From assembly GCA_026214975.1 (NCBI GenBank), contig CM047805.1, forward strand, positions 185,629,333 to 185,693,332: a stretch of 64,000 nucleotides of DNA. Direction: 5' to 3'. Positions 1 through 10,779 of the stretch are shown in pieces. Made by a program: the position numbers and the translations under genes. Origin of the DNA: Gentiana macrophylla. Lineage: Eukaryota; Streptophyta; Magnoliopsida; Gentianales; Gentianaceae. The notes under the pieces are model-generated. The model had not been told where the DNA came from and did not search any database. It saw only the letters and a list, made by a program, of their open reading frames with translations. How positions within the stretch are numbered: the stretch's first letter is position 1; each line of letters opens with the position of its first letter.

Positions 1-346
1 GCCTTCGAGACCTCAGTACACTCTCGAAGGCGACCCGAGAAGCATAAAGCTCCTTCAGGTGGACCATAATAGAGTAGGCGCCCATGGACTCATCTTTGCT
101 TTCTGCGATTCAGTGTCATAGAAGCAAGCATGATACATGTAGCATCGATCTTGTCGAAACATTGCTTGTTGTACTTCGACAACATCTGCGGCTCGAACCC
201 TCGGCTTTTCCGGTAGGGCCTCGTCCCAAGACATAGCCAATCTTCTCGTGCCTCAAAACGATTTTGAGGTTTCTTTCCCAATCGAGAAAATTAGTTTCGT
301 CAAGCTTGTTATCGATGATAAAGCGAAGGTTCAATTTGTTTGACAT
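1..346 (-). pseudogene. copia gag N-terminus, partial and frameshifted
   Basis: The minus strand opens with an ATG at 346 followed by a copia-type gag start: the segment KLDETNFLDWERNLKIVLR matches the NYxxW-like opening of plant copia gag (UBN2/DUF4219 type). Gag similarity then moves between frames: residues like EALPEKPRVRAADVVE at about 240-180, a CYML-like motif near 140-120, and a LKELYA motif near 55-30. At least two frameshifts therefore separate the pieces, and the reading continues past the left edge of the window. It belongs to the element whose LTR is at 2325-4141. Gag would form the virus-like particle; this copy cannot encode it intact. Confidence 0.75.
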
Positions 347-2309
347 TTTCTACAACAATAAATAAAAGATAGAATAAGTAAAAGCTCATGTATAAAAACC
401 TAAATTTGCACTAAGAAATTTATAAGGTTTTTACTCCCACTAGCCAACTATTCCTATTGGCTTTCAAGAATTTAATTAATTCTTTAGTGGATGGAATCCT
501 ATCTAGTTGACTCGATCCTCGACGTGGGCGATCGACCGGGTCAATTTCGGCTGTGGGTACTATTTACCGATCGAATCTTATTCGATTTCCATTGGTTGAC
601 TAGTCAACTCTTTGACAATTCACATCTCTATGTGATAGCCACCCTTGTCTTCTAAAATCGACGGTCCTGGCGTGGGCCAATCACCGCAAGATTCTTAGTC
701 AGTCGTAACTCCAAATATTCATGAGATCTCGTAACGATCATATCTCGATAATGACGATATACCCGTGGTAGGTCAACTCCCGACGTGGGCCGATCAGTTG
801 ATCCGAACAAAGGCTCTTCACCGTCATTATAATATCGGGAGACAATTTTGGCTCGATTTTTGGTGTGGGAATAATTTTAAATTAATTCACTTAATTAATT
901 TGGTTTAATTATGGTCTCATCTACTATGTGCATATTACTTACGATATCATATAAAGTAAAACATACACAACATTCGCGCATAAAATAACCGGTATGATCA
1001 TGGACTTTTCTAGAGTGCGGTTTCGAATACAAATCGATTTAAACCGCGGGTCACAAACTAAGGGTATCTCAGAACCGCCAATAGGATCTTTATTCTTTGT
1101 CGCCAAATGGGTTCTTTATTTCTCCTTGGTCTTGAACTTCTTGCTCCATTCTTGTTACATAATATTTAATTACACCCGCCGCACACGCAGGGACTCGAGG
1201 AATGGGATAAATGCAAAAGTAAACTAGGTCACGCTCTTCATAACGGCCTGTAACAAACAATTTTTTTCAAAACCAACATAAAGAAAACATTCCCATCTAT
1301 CCTATTTGGTCGAGTCATTGCCCACGATCAATCGAGAGTCCATATAATCACATTATATCTACACATCTAATCCATACAATTTTATCTTATGAAAAGATTA
1401 AATTCTAATTTTAACTACTACTACTCATAAATGCTTTTATTTTATTACGTCAAATAATTAAATAACTTTTAATTAATTATATGACTTAACCTAAAATTAA
1501 AATTAACATTTAATTTTAAATCGATTTCAATTTTAATTAAATTTGAACTATTCAAATAAAATTAAAATTATAAAGTCTCCTATTTGTTTCCTTTCCAAAA
1601 CTAAATTTAGCTTAGTGCTTTCACTTTTCAAAATCAAAATTTTGGAAGTGGCTGAAGCTTAAGCTCTGTCAAATCAAATATTTGGAAAGGCTTGCGCTTA
1701 TTCCAAATCAAATATTTGGAAAGGCCAAATTATTTTAGTCTGGCTCAGCCACTTTCCAAAATCAAAATTTTGGAGTGGCGCAAACTAAGCTGTTCCAAAT
1801 CAAATATTTGGAAAGGGCTTGTGCTTTATTCCAAATCAAATATTTGGAAAGGCCAAATTATTTTGGTTTAGAGCACAGCCACTTTCCAAAATCAAAATTT
1901 TGGAAGTGGCTTTGCGCTGTTTGCGCCTATTCCAAATCAAATATTTGGAAGGGCTGAGCCTATTCCAAATCAAAATTTGGAAAGGCCAATGTCCCATATG
2001 GTTTCCCAATGGTCCAAACTATTTGAACCATTGGTTGGCCATATGATACAACTAAACAAACGAGATATCTATGCACAATAAAATATCACAAAACGAAAAG
2101 GGTTGATCTCCCCATTGGAAGAGAGAGCCGACGGACGGCAACCCTAGGGTTACCGCCGCCGCCCATGAGCGGAGGCGCCGCCGATCGGCCGACCAAGAAC
2201 CCTAATTTTTTTTTTTTTTTTTGTTTTAACGTTTCGTGATTTAAATCTTGCATCTATCGATTAAATACTACGATTTAAATTATGCTTATTGCTTAAGCTC
2301 GAAACCTTT
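347..2309 (-). other. long 5' leader of the copia element
   Basis: This ~2 kb stretch lies between the primer-binding site and the gag start and has no convincing coding frame. It is AT-rich (1360-1620) with three spaced copies of a GACGTGGGC-like motif near 520, 670 and 780. It also holds the palindrome array annotated separately at 1630-1995 and a poly-T run near 2204-2222. A leader this long is unusual for copia elements and may include an old nested insertion, but no internal boundaries were identified. Confidence 0.5.
1630..1995. repeat. array of alternating palindromic repeats
   Basis: Two hairpin-forming units alternate. The short one reads CCAAATCAAATATTTGG with flanking TT/AAGG and recurs about six times (near 1670, 1702, 1795, 1832, 1932, 1962). 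The longer one pairs CCACTTTCCAAAAT with ATTTTGGAAGTGG around a CAAA loop and recurs about three times (near 1625, 1750, 1880). The array sits in the leader of the copia element between its PBS and gag. Confidence 0.8.
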
Positions 2310-2321
2310 CTCTCGATACCA
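2310..2321 (-). promoter_or_regulatory. primer-binding site (initiator-tRNA-Met type)
   Basis: On the minus strand this reads TGGTATCGAGAG, close to the usual copia PBS TGGTATCAGAGC complementary to plant initiator tRNA-Met. It lies three bases inside the LTR end at 2325, as expected for minus-strand DNA priming. Confidence 0.75.
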
Positions 2322-2324
2322 CTT

Positions 2325-4141
2325 TGTTAGAAATCACTAGTTTAACGCAAATGAATTTAAAATTTTGATTTCCTTTTCTATCGTTCTTCGTTTAATGCAA
2401 TAAACACGTTAAGTAGTTTGACGGTTATACCTTAGATGATCTACAAGATCGTCGCTTTGACCGCCAACGGAGAGTAGTTCAATGCGCAAAGCCGTCCACG
2501 CGTCCGGCCTCTATCGCTAATCCACACGAACCCCTCGCCGAATCCTCCTTGATTGCTATCGGAAAAACTCCGGTCGCTAGATCGGACCTTTTCTTCCCTC
2601 ACAAACTCACTATGGAGAGCTCTCTATTTTTACACAAGAATTATGAACTCTTGCAATTGTGTTGTACAAAAGAAACTTGACACCCACTTCCTTTTTATAG
2701 AGTAAGTGGCGCCACGTAGTAGTGTGGAGGAGAAGAAAACCTTTTCCAATAAAAATAAGGAAAATCAATTAGATTGATTTATCTTTTAATTATAATATTT
2801 TGTCAATATCATATATTGATTATAATTATCTTATTACCATAAATCTATTTTTCCAAAATCAATTAATATCCTATATTAATATTATGGCAATATTTATTAA
2901 TTAAAGTGCATGATCCAAGTGTATCTCATACACTCAAAAGTGGCGCCTTATATCCCAAAAGATTGACTTCCTGAATATTCTTTAATTAATATAATTTATA
3001 TATAATTAATATCTTGTATTTTATTTATTCATAATAAATAAATACCACCATATTAATTTACCACTATAACCTTTATAGTCTGTAGAGATAAACTTTCCTT
3101 ATTTGGTTATCAACTATAACCGCATTTTAATCCGACTCGATGTTCATATGTGTGACCCGATAGGCTTCGAATATGTTGGCCGTAGACACAAAGTGCAATT
3201 TACTAAAATGCCCTTCATACCTAACGATCACGGGATAGCGTCAGCAACACACCGTGACCCCCAATTATCGGAAGAGTCAAAAGCAATGACTACTACCTTT
3301 CATGTGAAGCGATTACCGTGTAACTTACAATCCTATCGCTATAATAATATCCATACGATCGTATCTCGAGTGTCAATACATTGACGATCGTATCTTACAA
3401 TCTGGATATCATGCTCTCTCGAATAACACATTTACTCCCACTTTGCAAAGATTCTCGAGAGCTGGACATTCCTTATAAGAAGGCCATTTCGGATATTCAA
3501 TCCCAATCATGAGATACGCGATTCCCGGACGACCAATCATGTATACTCCGCGTGCTTCAATATCATACCCAATCACTATCGCATGATCGCCCGTGGTTAG
3601 GAGAAATCTCAATAGTGTCAAAGCATGACAATCCACACCGTGATGCCATGAAGACTCCGGTCAAAGGATAATTACACAACCGCCACATAGTGTGACACTT
3701 AATGTAAGTGGGTCGATCTAACGTCGCATTCTCTAATACACGTCCACGCATCTGATTCAAGTGTCCTCACACTTCGATGAGGCGAGATCTATCCATACCT
3801 TCTAAAAGATAGAAGACATCCAATACGTGCTTTAGTCCGATTATATCATCAATGTCCCATTTGATAATATGTAAGACTAGAGACATTTAAGTACCAACCT
3901 TGTTATAGTGATTAGAGATCTCATCAACCATAATCACTATCATGGTTTCTCTATCACAGATCGATACTAGGGACGTTACTATATATATATACAACAAATA
4001 ATATGAAGACAAACAATATATAATAACATAAGTGCTTTTATTAATCATAATAAAGTTATTACATGAACTAAATAGACTGTAAATGACCCGACCCGGTCGG
4101 ATCCGGTCCGACCCGATTGGGTTTAGGACACCTTTCCAACA
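2325..4141 (-). repeat. copia 5' LTR, 1.8 kb
   Basis: On the plus strand the repeat starts TGTTAGAAATC and ends CCTTTCCAACA, so the minus-strand LTR is bounded TG...CA. It is followed by a PBS and then the gag start. A TATA-like CTCTATAAAAAG lies on the minus strand at 2691-2702, the likely transcription start region. The partner LTR is beyond the left edge, so the LTR pair and TSD cannot be checked. The right boundary is supported because integrase coding of an older copia relic breaks exactly at 4141/4142. Confidence 0.7.
2691..2702 (-). promoter_or_regulatory. LTR TATA box
   Basis: CTCTATAAAAAG on the minus strand inside the copia LTR, about 370 bases upstream of the LTR's 3' edge, is a good match to a plant TATA element and in the direction expected for the retrotransposon transcript. 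Confidence 0.5.
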
Positions 4142-5880
4142 GTGCGTTCGTAAAAAATGACGTGGCGAGAGATGAGAATTTTGCAATTCGATATGTCATA
4201 ACATTTATTGCCTCGATGATTTTGTGGGTAACCTCGAGCGGGCTTGCAATTTATTAATAGTTGTGGAGGGAGTTAAGGGGTAGCACAAACATCCGAAAGT
4301 GCGAAGGTGGGAATAAGTCAGGTCCTTTTGATAGAGAATTTTTGTGGGTGAGTAAAAATTGAGGGTCTTAGATGGAAGGATGTTTAGAAGATACGTGGCC
4401 ATTTGTAAGGCATGATGCCAAAATGATGGAGGTAGGGAATCGTGAGCTAGGAGGGTACGAATGATGTTGTTAATAGTACGAATTTTCCGTTCGGCTTTCC
4501 CATTTTGTGCGGAAGTGTGAGGGCAAGAGAAGCGAAAACGCATTCCATTAAGGTTGCAAAAATTATGAAAAGATGTGTTGTCGTATTCACGTTCGTTGTC
4601 ACACTGAAAATATTTAATATCACGTTCAAATTGTGTTTTAATGTAATTGTGAAAACATAAGAAAGCAGAAAAGACATCAGATTTTTGTGCAAGGGGATAG
4701 GTCCATAGAAAATTCATAAAATCATCGAGAAATAAGACGTAATAACGATGACCACCGGAACTTAAGGTGGGGGATGACCAAATTAAGGTCGATGTGCACA
4801 ATATCAAAAGGCATAGTAGTTGTCGATAAAGACTCGTAAAAAGATAATTTTTTTTGTTTACCCAATGGGCATGAATTGCAAACAAAATTATTATGGAGTT
4901 TATTACAAGAAATAAAATTATTCATGCGAAGGGAATGTAGGACGGGAACACCCGGATGTCATAAACGATTATGCATATATCAGAAGAAACAGCTGCAAAT
5001 GCGGAAGGTGGTGACTGGTCACTGGTGATACCGGTGGTGAAAGGATATAATTCTCCATTGTTGTTACATCTCACTAAATTCCTCCCCGTCTGAAAATCCT
5101 TCACAGAAAATCCGAATGGTTCAAATTCAATAGTAACACTATTATCATGAGTGAATTTACGCACGGAAACGAGATTTTTAATTAATTTAGGAGCGTGTTG
5201 GACATTGTGTAAGGTGAGGGGCGAGAATTAGGCAAAACGGTATTTCCACAACCAACAATTGGTATATTGTGACCATTACCGACAACAATACTAAGATTTA
5301 AACACGAATTGAAATAAGGCGTAAGAATAGATCCGTTAGTAGTCATGTGAGAAGTGGCTCCGGTATCCATATACCACTGATCATCTGGAAGAGTAAGGGA
5401 TAGAGTTTGCATTGCCGCTGTGATATCGGTTGGAACATAAGGCTGCTCATCCGGCTGCGAGGTGGTGTCGGCGACATGAGCTTGGTGTTGTGGTCTCGGG
5501 CCGAGTATACCTGGATGGGGCCGAGCTGGGGGTCGTTGCCAGGGAGCTGTCGGGTAAGGGCATGGAGGAATTGCCCATGGGTTCCATTTCCCGGTCCAAG
5601 GAGAAAACCATGGCTGGCCGGAAACCATTGTTGCGGCGGTGATGGAGCTGGAGCTGTGTGCTGCAAAGACTGATTACCTCGACCACCAATTCCATTGTTG
5701 CTACTGCCGGTTCCACGTCCTCTACCCCGTTCACCACGGCCTCTTCCACGGCTGCCGGTGGTGCGATTGCTGCTGTTGGGCTGAGCAGCTGATCCACAAA
5801 CAGTGGCTGAACCCTCACTGTTAGAGGCAGCAAATGCGGAATGAGGAGCTGCAACGGAGGCCTTTAATAGACGACGTAGA
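4142..5880 (-). pseudogene. copia pol relic (protease, integrase), interrupted
   Basis: Read right to left, this holds the pieces of an older copia polyprotein. A Gly/Arg-rich gag tail lies near 5850-5650. A protease follows with the active-site segment WYMDTGATSHMT near 5350. A pre-integrase region comes next, then an integrase core with VDFMNFLW-like, DNERE and HTSAQNGKAERK motifs at 4885-4205. The integrase C-terminus continues in another frame (a GYPQNHRGNKCYD motif near 4230-4190) until it is cut at 4142 by the 1.8 kb LTR. Several frameshifts and stops are present; reverse transcriptase and RNase H are absent here. The insertion relationship shows this element is older than the one to its left. 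Confidence 0.85.
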
Positions 5881-5989
5881 GATTGACGTATAATATTAAA
5901 TTTATTTAATACTATACACGCGCAAAACGTTCTTTTCCGAACAAGAACTCGGTGTTCGGGAGCGTGGCGTTACAGTTACCTTGTAATTG

Positions 5990-6240
5990 ACATACCTAGG
6001 CTACATGCTTGGTCTACACGATGGTCACCACCTCTTCATAGAGTTTTTAGAGTGAATATTGATGCTGATCGTGCAGATTCTTCATAGACAATATGCATTA
6101 TAATTATAGATCATGCAAAGTCGCAACGCGTTCATGGTTTCTTTGATGCGGAAGCTTTGGAGTTCGTTGCCATTCTTTAAGGCCTCTACCAATGTGATAA
6201 GGGTTTTTCTTGAGTAGCTAAAACTTTCGCTGCTTCTAAG
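5990..6240 (+). pseudogene. RNase H-like (RVT_3) fragment of a LINE
   Basis: One plus-strand frame reads a WSPP...FRVNIDAD motif and, after an internal stop, DAEALEFVAIL. This resembles the WxPPxxGxxKxNxDGA and AEAxAxxxGL motifs of the plant RVT_3 RNase H domain found at the C-terminus of LINE-type retroelements. At least two stop codons interrupt it. The similarity is short, so the assignment is tentative. Confidence 0.45.
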
Positions 6241-6297
6241 TTCTCTTTCTTTAGATTAATGATACATGCACAGTCGGACATAACGAGTTTCATAATA

Positions 6298-6376
6298 TGT
6301 ATCTATACCGTTGATCATAATGAATATAATAATGATTAATGTATCTACAATAGGATGAACGGTGTAGATATACGTT
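6298..6376. repeat. short inverted repeat, MITE-like
   Basis: The left arm TGTATCTATACCGTTGATC near 6299 is the imperfect reverse complement of the right arm GATGAACGGTGTAGATATAC near 6354-6373. The arms enclose about 40 bases of AT-rich DNA. No target duplication was identified. Confidence 0.4.
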
Positions 6377-7584
6377 GTGACACTCGTTTTGGTACAACGG
6401 TTGTGTCCGTATCATTACTCCGTTCATTAAGAGAGTGGAAAACATAGTTCAAAAATGTCATTGTTCTAGTAGCATGGGGAACAGTAGTTTTATGCTGGTC
6501 CAACTCCACCATGTTATATCTATTCAATCAATATGAAATTTTAAAATAATGGCAAATATGTAAATTTTAAGAATAAATATTTTAAAGCATCTATTTTTTA
6601 ATTTCCTATTAATCCTAGATCATCAAATCATATTTGAACCAGAACCAGAACCAGAATAAAATTTACGATGAATGCATCCCCACTGAATGTACTTGATACT
6701 ACTATATTCTTAATACTCTTTATGATCTAAACAACATTTTAATTAGGAAAATATTTTTTTTCCTTTTGAACTCTTTTTACCAAATACTACATGAAACTCA
6801 AAGATAATTAATTTATGTCCAATTTCATTCGACCGGAGATTTTTGGGTGGTATTGACAAACCAAGCATACACGTGATCATCTCATACCATATGAGATACT
6901 GGCCTGAAAATTTTCCAATCCAAAAAGCGTTGGTAAAATTAATAGATGTTAAATGGATAGTATATATATATCACTTTATATAATATTTCTGTAATCGCTG
7001 CGCCATAAAATCATAGGTTGTTATTATTATTATTATCGTTAAGGTAAGTTTTTTTATTATTAGCCATCATAGAATTGCTTCTGGATAAACCAGTACTAAT
7101 AATCAACGATAACCGGCGAAACAAACCTTCCAAGAAAGAAAGTCGGCCCACCATTCAAATTCAATGAAGAAGAAATTTGCAGTACTTCTCTTCTTCTTCT
7201 TCTTTTTATTTCCCAAAACAACACCATCAAACAGCCGCCTCTTTTCCAGATTAATCACCCATTCTGCCACCTCTTTATCACCGGCAGAGGGCTGTTTCCT
7301 CCGGCCACCCCCGTCATCCTCCGATCATGGATCACCAGCAGCATCGGCTTTGATGATATTCCCCTTCAATATTTCCTGCAAGACTTTTAAGGTGCAATTA
7401 ACTCTTCCATCTAATCTCCCTGTCTCATGCTCAATAAATGATCATTAATCATTTCCGTTAAAAAAATTCCCTGAATTCCATGTTTAAATTAAAGGCGTGT
7501 ATTATCATTTTTTCTACCAATTTTTGTTTATATAATTGATTTATTTCTTCAGATTACAGGGGAGGATCATTTCAAGCGTTGTCG

Positions 7585-8043
7585 ATGACAAAGCTAATCG
7601 TCTTAAAGCCGTCTGATCCATCCGTGAATCGGCGGCAGCCATTACTGAGGAGAAACGAATACTCCTCCACCCGCAGCACACGAGCGGCTGAGGTAGCCGG
7701 CGGAACAGCGGCTGAATGCGCAGCGGTATGCTGTTGTTTTCCATGTGCTGTGTTAGATTTGGTGGTGCTGGCCGTATACAGGTTGCCGGCAGGGCTGTGC
7801 AGGAGGGCGATCAGGGGGAAACGGCGTCGCATGCTGAAGAAAAAAGGCCTGCAGCGGAAATTGACGAGGAATGATACGGAACTGATCAGAATACGCGATC
7901 AAACGCTGCCGGAGTCGTTTGGAGCGGCGGCGGATGATGCGACGGAGCCGGACAAAGATGTGATGGAATTAGAGAGGGAAATGTGGGAAAAGTTTAATGG
8001 TGCTGGTTTTTGGAGAAGTCCTTCTCAAAAGGGTGATGCATAA
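7585..8043 (+). CDS. plant-specific Cys-rich protein with AECAAVCCC and FWRSPSQ motifs
   Basis: An uninterrupted 152-residue frame starts at the ATG at 7585; an upstream in-frame TTG is not a likely start. Residues 36-72 hold a conserved block with the run AECAAVCCCFPC followed by a hydrophobic stretch (about 55-66) and PAGLCRR. A basic Arg/Lys-rich stretch follows (about 73-92). The C-terminus ends in an acidic region and WEKFNGAGFWRSPSQ. I recognise this as a small uncharacterised family widespread in land plants (members such as At3g11690 and At5g06380, from memory). The molecular function is unknown; the Cys cluster next to a hydrophobic segment could mean membrane association or lipidation, which is inference. 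An acceptor-like TTTCTTCAG at 7544-7552 and a donor-like AAG|GTGCAA at 7391 suggest a possible 5'-UTR intron. This is one of two clearly intact host genes in the window. Confidence 0.8.
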   Translation: MTKLIVLKPSDPSVNRRQPLLRRNEYSSTRSTRAAEVAGGTAAECAAVCCCFPCAVLDLVVLAVYRLPAGLCRRAIRGKRRRMLKKKGLQRKLTRNDTELIRIRDQTLPESFGAAADDATEPDKDVMELEREMWEKFNGAGFWRSPSQKGDA

Positions 8044-8918
8044 TACTAGCTAAGGCTAAAAATGTAAGCTCACGTCAATTTTTTTAATCAACCTTTATTA
8101 TTATCATTTCAAGCTTTTCTTGTATATATTTTTGTGAGCTATCATGTAAGAAATTATTGAGGATTAAGCAGAAAAATCTTTTGCATAAATTTTTCTCTTC
8201 CATCTCCTATCACATTTAATTTTTCACCATATATTTTGGCCAAATAGAGAATGTTCTCATTTTCACCACGTAAAACATTTCTAAAAATCATTAAAATTGT
8301 TGAATATGGGGTAAATGATTTTACTGGTTGGGGTGAATTCTAGACATTATTGTGGCTTTGAGGGACTCGAAGAGTTGTTTTGGAGGGTGGGACGGGTGTT
8401 TGTTGCGATTGCTCTTACTGATGAAAAATTTTATTCATTCATTTTTAAGAAATACATGAAATACATTTGATATATGATATATTGAGATGTAAAATAAAAC
8501 TTTGAGATGGTCGGTTGTGGTTTATTGGATATAATTGGGTTGAAAACCCATGTGATGAGCGCTAGATGGTCTAATTCATAGTTTGTTTCGGTGATGTTTC
8601 ATGATGAGTGAAATTATCGTTCAAACGCTACATCGACTAACATGTGCGTGACACTCTTATGTATACATATGGCATGTTGATCCGAAACAGTAAATTTTAC
8701 ATTTGATGTACACCGCTAATTATGTGGCATGGTTCAAGGAGTGAAATTACGGTGGATCGAATGTTTTAAGGCATGAACGTTGCATGGGACTAGAAATGTG
8801 GCTTGTGCCATGGTTCAAGGAATGAAATTATCGTGGACCGAATTTTTTTAAGACATGAACGTTGCCTAGGACTTTAAATGTGGCTTGAACGTTTGATAAA
8901 AGGCTATAGATTGATGGG
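8044..8918. other. 3' flank of the Cys-rich gene and intergenic DNA
   Basis: The first 150 bases are AT-rich and suit a 3' UTR. No other gene is visible. The stretch ends with the tandem duplication at 8721-8885 and the 5-bp target site ATGGG (8914-8918) of the LTR element. Confidence 0.5.
8721..8885 (+). repeat. ~88-bp tandem duplication
   Basis: Two adjacent units share GGTTCAAGGARTGAAATTA, a GGAYCGAATKTTTT segment, CATGAACGTTGC and AATGTGGCTTG, with about ten differences between them. A more diverged third partial unit may lie near 8595-8650. Confidence 0.7.
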
Positions 8919-9428
8919 TGACGATACGGGATTTCACCCCTCCACGTGGAATTATCTAATTGGTCACCAATTTGGCGTGTGGAAAAGTCCAAGTATATTA
9001 TCCACATCGGGTCGAATACGAGGCGAATCGGTGATCATCACCACCGCGCCACAGAGATCTTGCAAGTGTGTCAACTCGAGCACCCATGTCGGTGTCATAC
9101 GAGTCGATATCGAGCTCCATCCCAGGTTCCCGTGCCCAATAATCAGAGGGTTCTTGGCGAGGCGAGCGCGCCCATTAAAGCAAGCGATTATGTCAATAGA
9201 CCAAACCGCCTCAAGATTAGAGGCGGAAGAAGGCATGTGCCTATAAATACATCATTCCGGGAACTACGTAAGGCTTGATTCTGACAATACACAGATACGT
9301 AGGCAATCCAAGATACATTCTTGGACTCGGCCATGTAAACCCTAAAATCACCCCAAAAATCATCTTTGATTCTATCACCCTAGATTAAATTGGCCTCAAA
9401 TTATACATGACAAAATCCAGCATCGTCA
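8919..9428 (+). repeat. 5' LTR of the non-autonomous element
   Basis: 510 bp, TG...CA bounded, with a TATA box CTATAAATAC at 9241-9250 that is conserved in the partner LTR (TTATAAATAC near 14530). It aligns along its whole length with 14216-14717, with scattered small indels. Confidence 0.85.
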
Positions 9429-9448
9429 TTGGCGCTAGAAGGAGGGCC
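9429..9448 (+). promoter_or_regulatory. primer-binding site
   Basis: TTGGCGCTAGAAGGAGGGCC directly abuts the LTR end. TTGGCGC-type starts are typical for plant Ty3/gypsy PBS sequences. Confidence 0.65.
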
Positions 9449-9529
9449 TTCTATCGGTGGTAGATCAAGGAGTGGTGGTTCGTGATCAATTTAATGCCAA
9501 AAACGCAGCACCCAAAAACGCAGCGAGAT

Positions 9530-10580
9530 CGGCGGCTAATTTATGGAGTTTCAACCGTTGGAACTAGATTTCCACCGTTCAGATCCAAGGATTATGAGGG
9601 ACGAACAAGCCCTCCAAATTTCAGGCTGATCGGAGTTGTTTTGAGTCCCCGATCGTCGCAAAGAAGTTGCTCTTTGTATTAAAGGTGCAAAGCAGACCGA
9701 AAGCAGTCAGATCGATGGATTATTGCCGGAGTTTCAACCGTTGGAACTAGATTTCCACCGTTCAGATCCAAGGATTAGGGGGTACGAACAAGCCCTCCAA
9801 ATTTCAGGCTGATCGGAGTTGTTTTGAGTCCCCGATCGTCGCAAAGAAGTTGCAGCTATATCAAAAATGCAGCAGCCCAAAAAGCGGTCAGATCGATGGA
9901 TTATTGCTGGAGTTTCAACCGTTGGAACTAGATTTCCACCGTTCAGATCCAAGGATTAGGAGGAACGAACAAGCCCTCCAAATTTTAGGCTGATCGGAGT
10001 TGTTTTGAGTCCCCGATCGCCGCAAAAGAAGTTGCAGCTATATCAAAAATGCAGCAGCCCAAAAAGCGGTCAGATCGATGGATTATTGCTGGAGTTTCAA
10101 CCGTTGGAACTAGATTTCCACCGTTCAGATCCAAGGATTAGGAGGAACGAACAAGCCCTCCAAATTTTAGGCTGATCGGAGTTGTTTTGAGTCCCCGATC
10201 GTCGCAAAGAAGTTGCAGCTGTATCAAAAATGCAGCAGCCCAGAAAGCGGTCAGATCGATGGATTATTGCTGGAGTTTCAACCGTTAGAACTAGATTTCC
10301 ACCGTTCAGATCCAAGTATTAGGAGGGACGAACAAGCCCTCCAAATTTTAGGCTGATCGGAGTTCGTTTGAACCTCGATCGTGGCAAAGAATTTACCGCA
10401 GTACCAAAAAACGCAGCAGGATTCTGGACAAAGCACCGCCAGATCGGCGGCTTATTCCCGGAGATTGAGCCATCGAAAGAACAATTCCACCGGTCACATC
10501 GAAGGAAAGTGAGGTAAGAACGATCCTCCAAATTTTGTGCCGATCGGAATCCGTTTCGAGGTCTGATTGCCACCGGAAAG
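9530..10580 (+). repeat. ~182-bp tandem array
   Basis: Units start around 9540, 9725, 9907, 10090 and 10270, with a diverged sixth near 10440. Each carries GGAGTTTCAACCGTTGGAAC, ATTTCCACCGTTCAGATCC, CAAGCCCTCCAAATTT and GTCCCCGATCG. The middle units are nearly identical and the last is strongly diverged. Short minus-strand frames in the array repeat the same peptide and are not genes. Confidence 0.9.
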
Positions 10581-10779
10581 ACACTGCTATGGCGCCCAGA
10601 AAGTCGCGAGTTATCTACCGTATCTAGCTATCCACGGCGAGTTCTCGAGCTCCAAGAGCGAGCCGAGCTCTTTAGCTCTCCAGGTTCTTACAAATGTTAT
10701 TTTAAATTCTTATATACTTTGTAACTCTTTATTATATGTGTAATGTTTTTTTATCACAATCACATTGCACCACAAAGAC

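Larger units (their letters stand above)
5881..7160. other. AT-rich intergenic DNA with TE remnants
   Basis: Apart from the RNase H relic at 5990-6240 and the inverted repeat at 6298-6376, I see no gene or element boundary here. A short (ACCAGA)n-like run lies near 6638-6655 and a (TTA)n run near 7020-7036. Confidence 0.5.

Noticed and set aside
5407..5854. Plus-strand and alternate-frame proteins across the copia gag tail
   Set aside because: Shadows of a Gly-rich gag region; the sense-frame protease motif lies on the minus strand.
7164..7448. A 94-codon plus-strand frame with a signal-peptide-like Phe-rich start
   Set aside because: The hydrophobic start is a TTC run in a CT-rich stretch typical of a 5' UTR; the rest has no recognisable motif and it lies just before a better gene.
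9734..10573. Repeated minus-strand frames starting MDLNGGNLV
   Set aside because: Translation of the ~182-bp tandem units; each ends at the same stop and resembles no protein I know.
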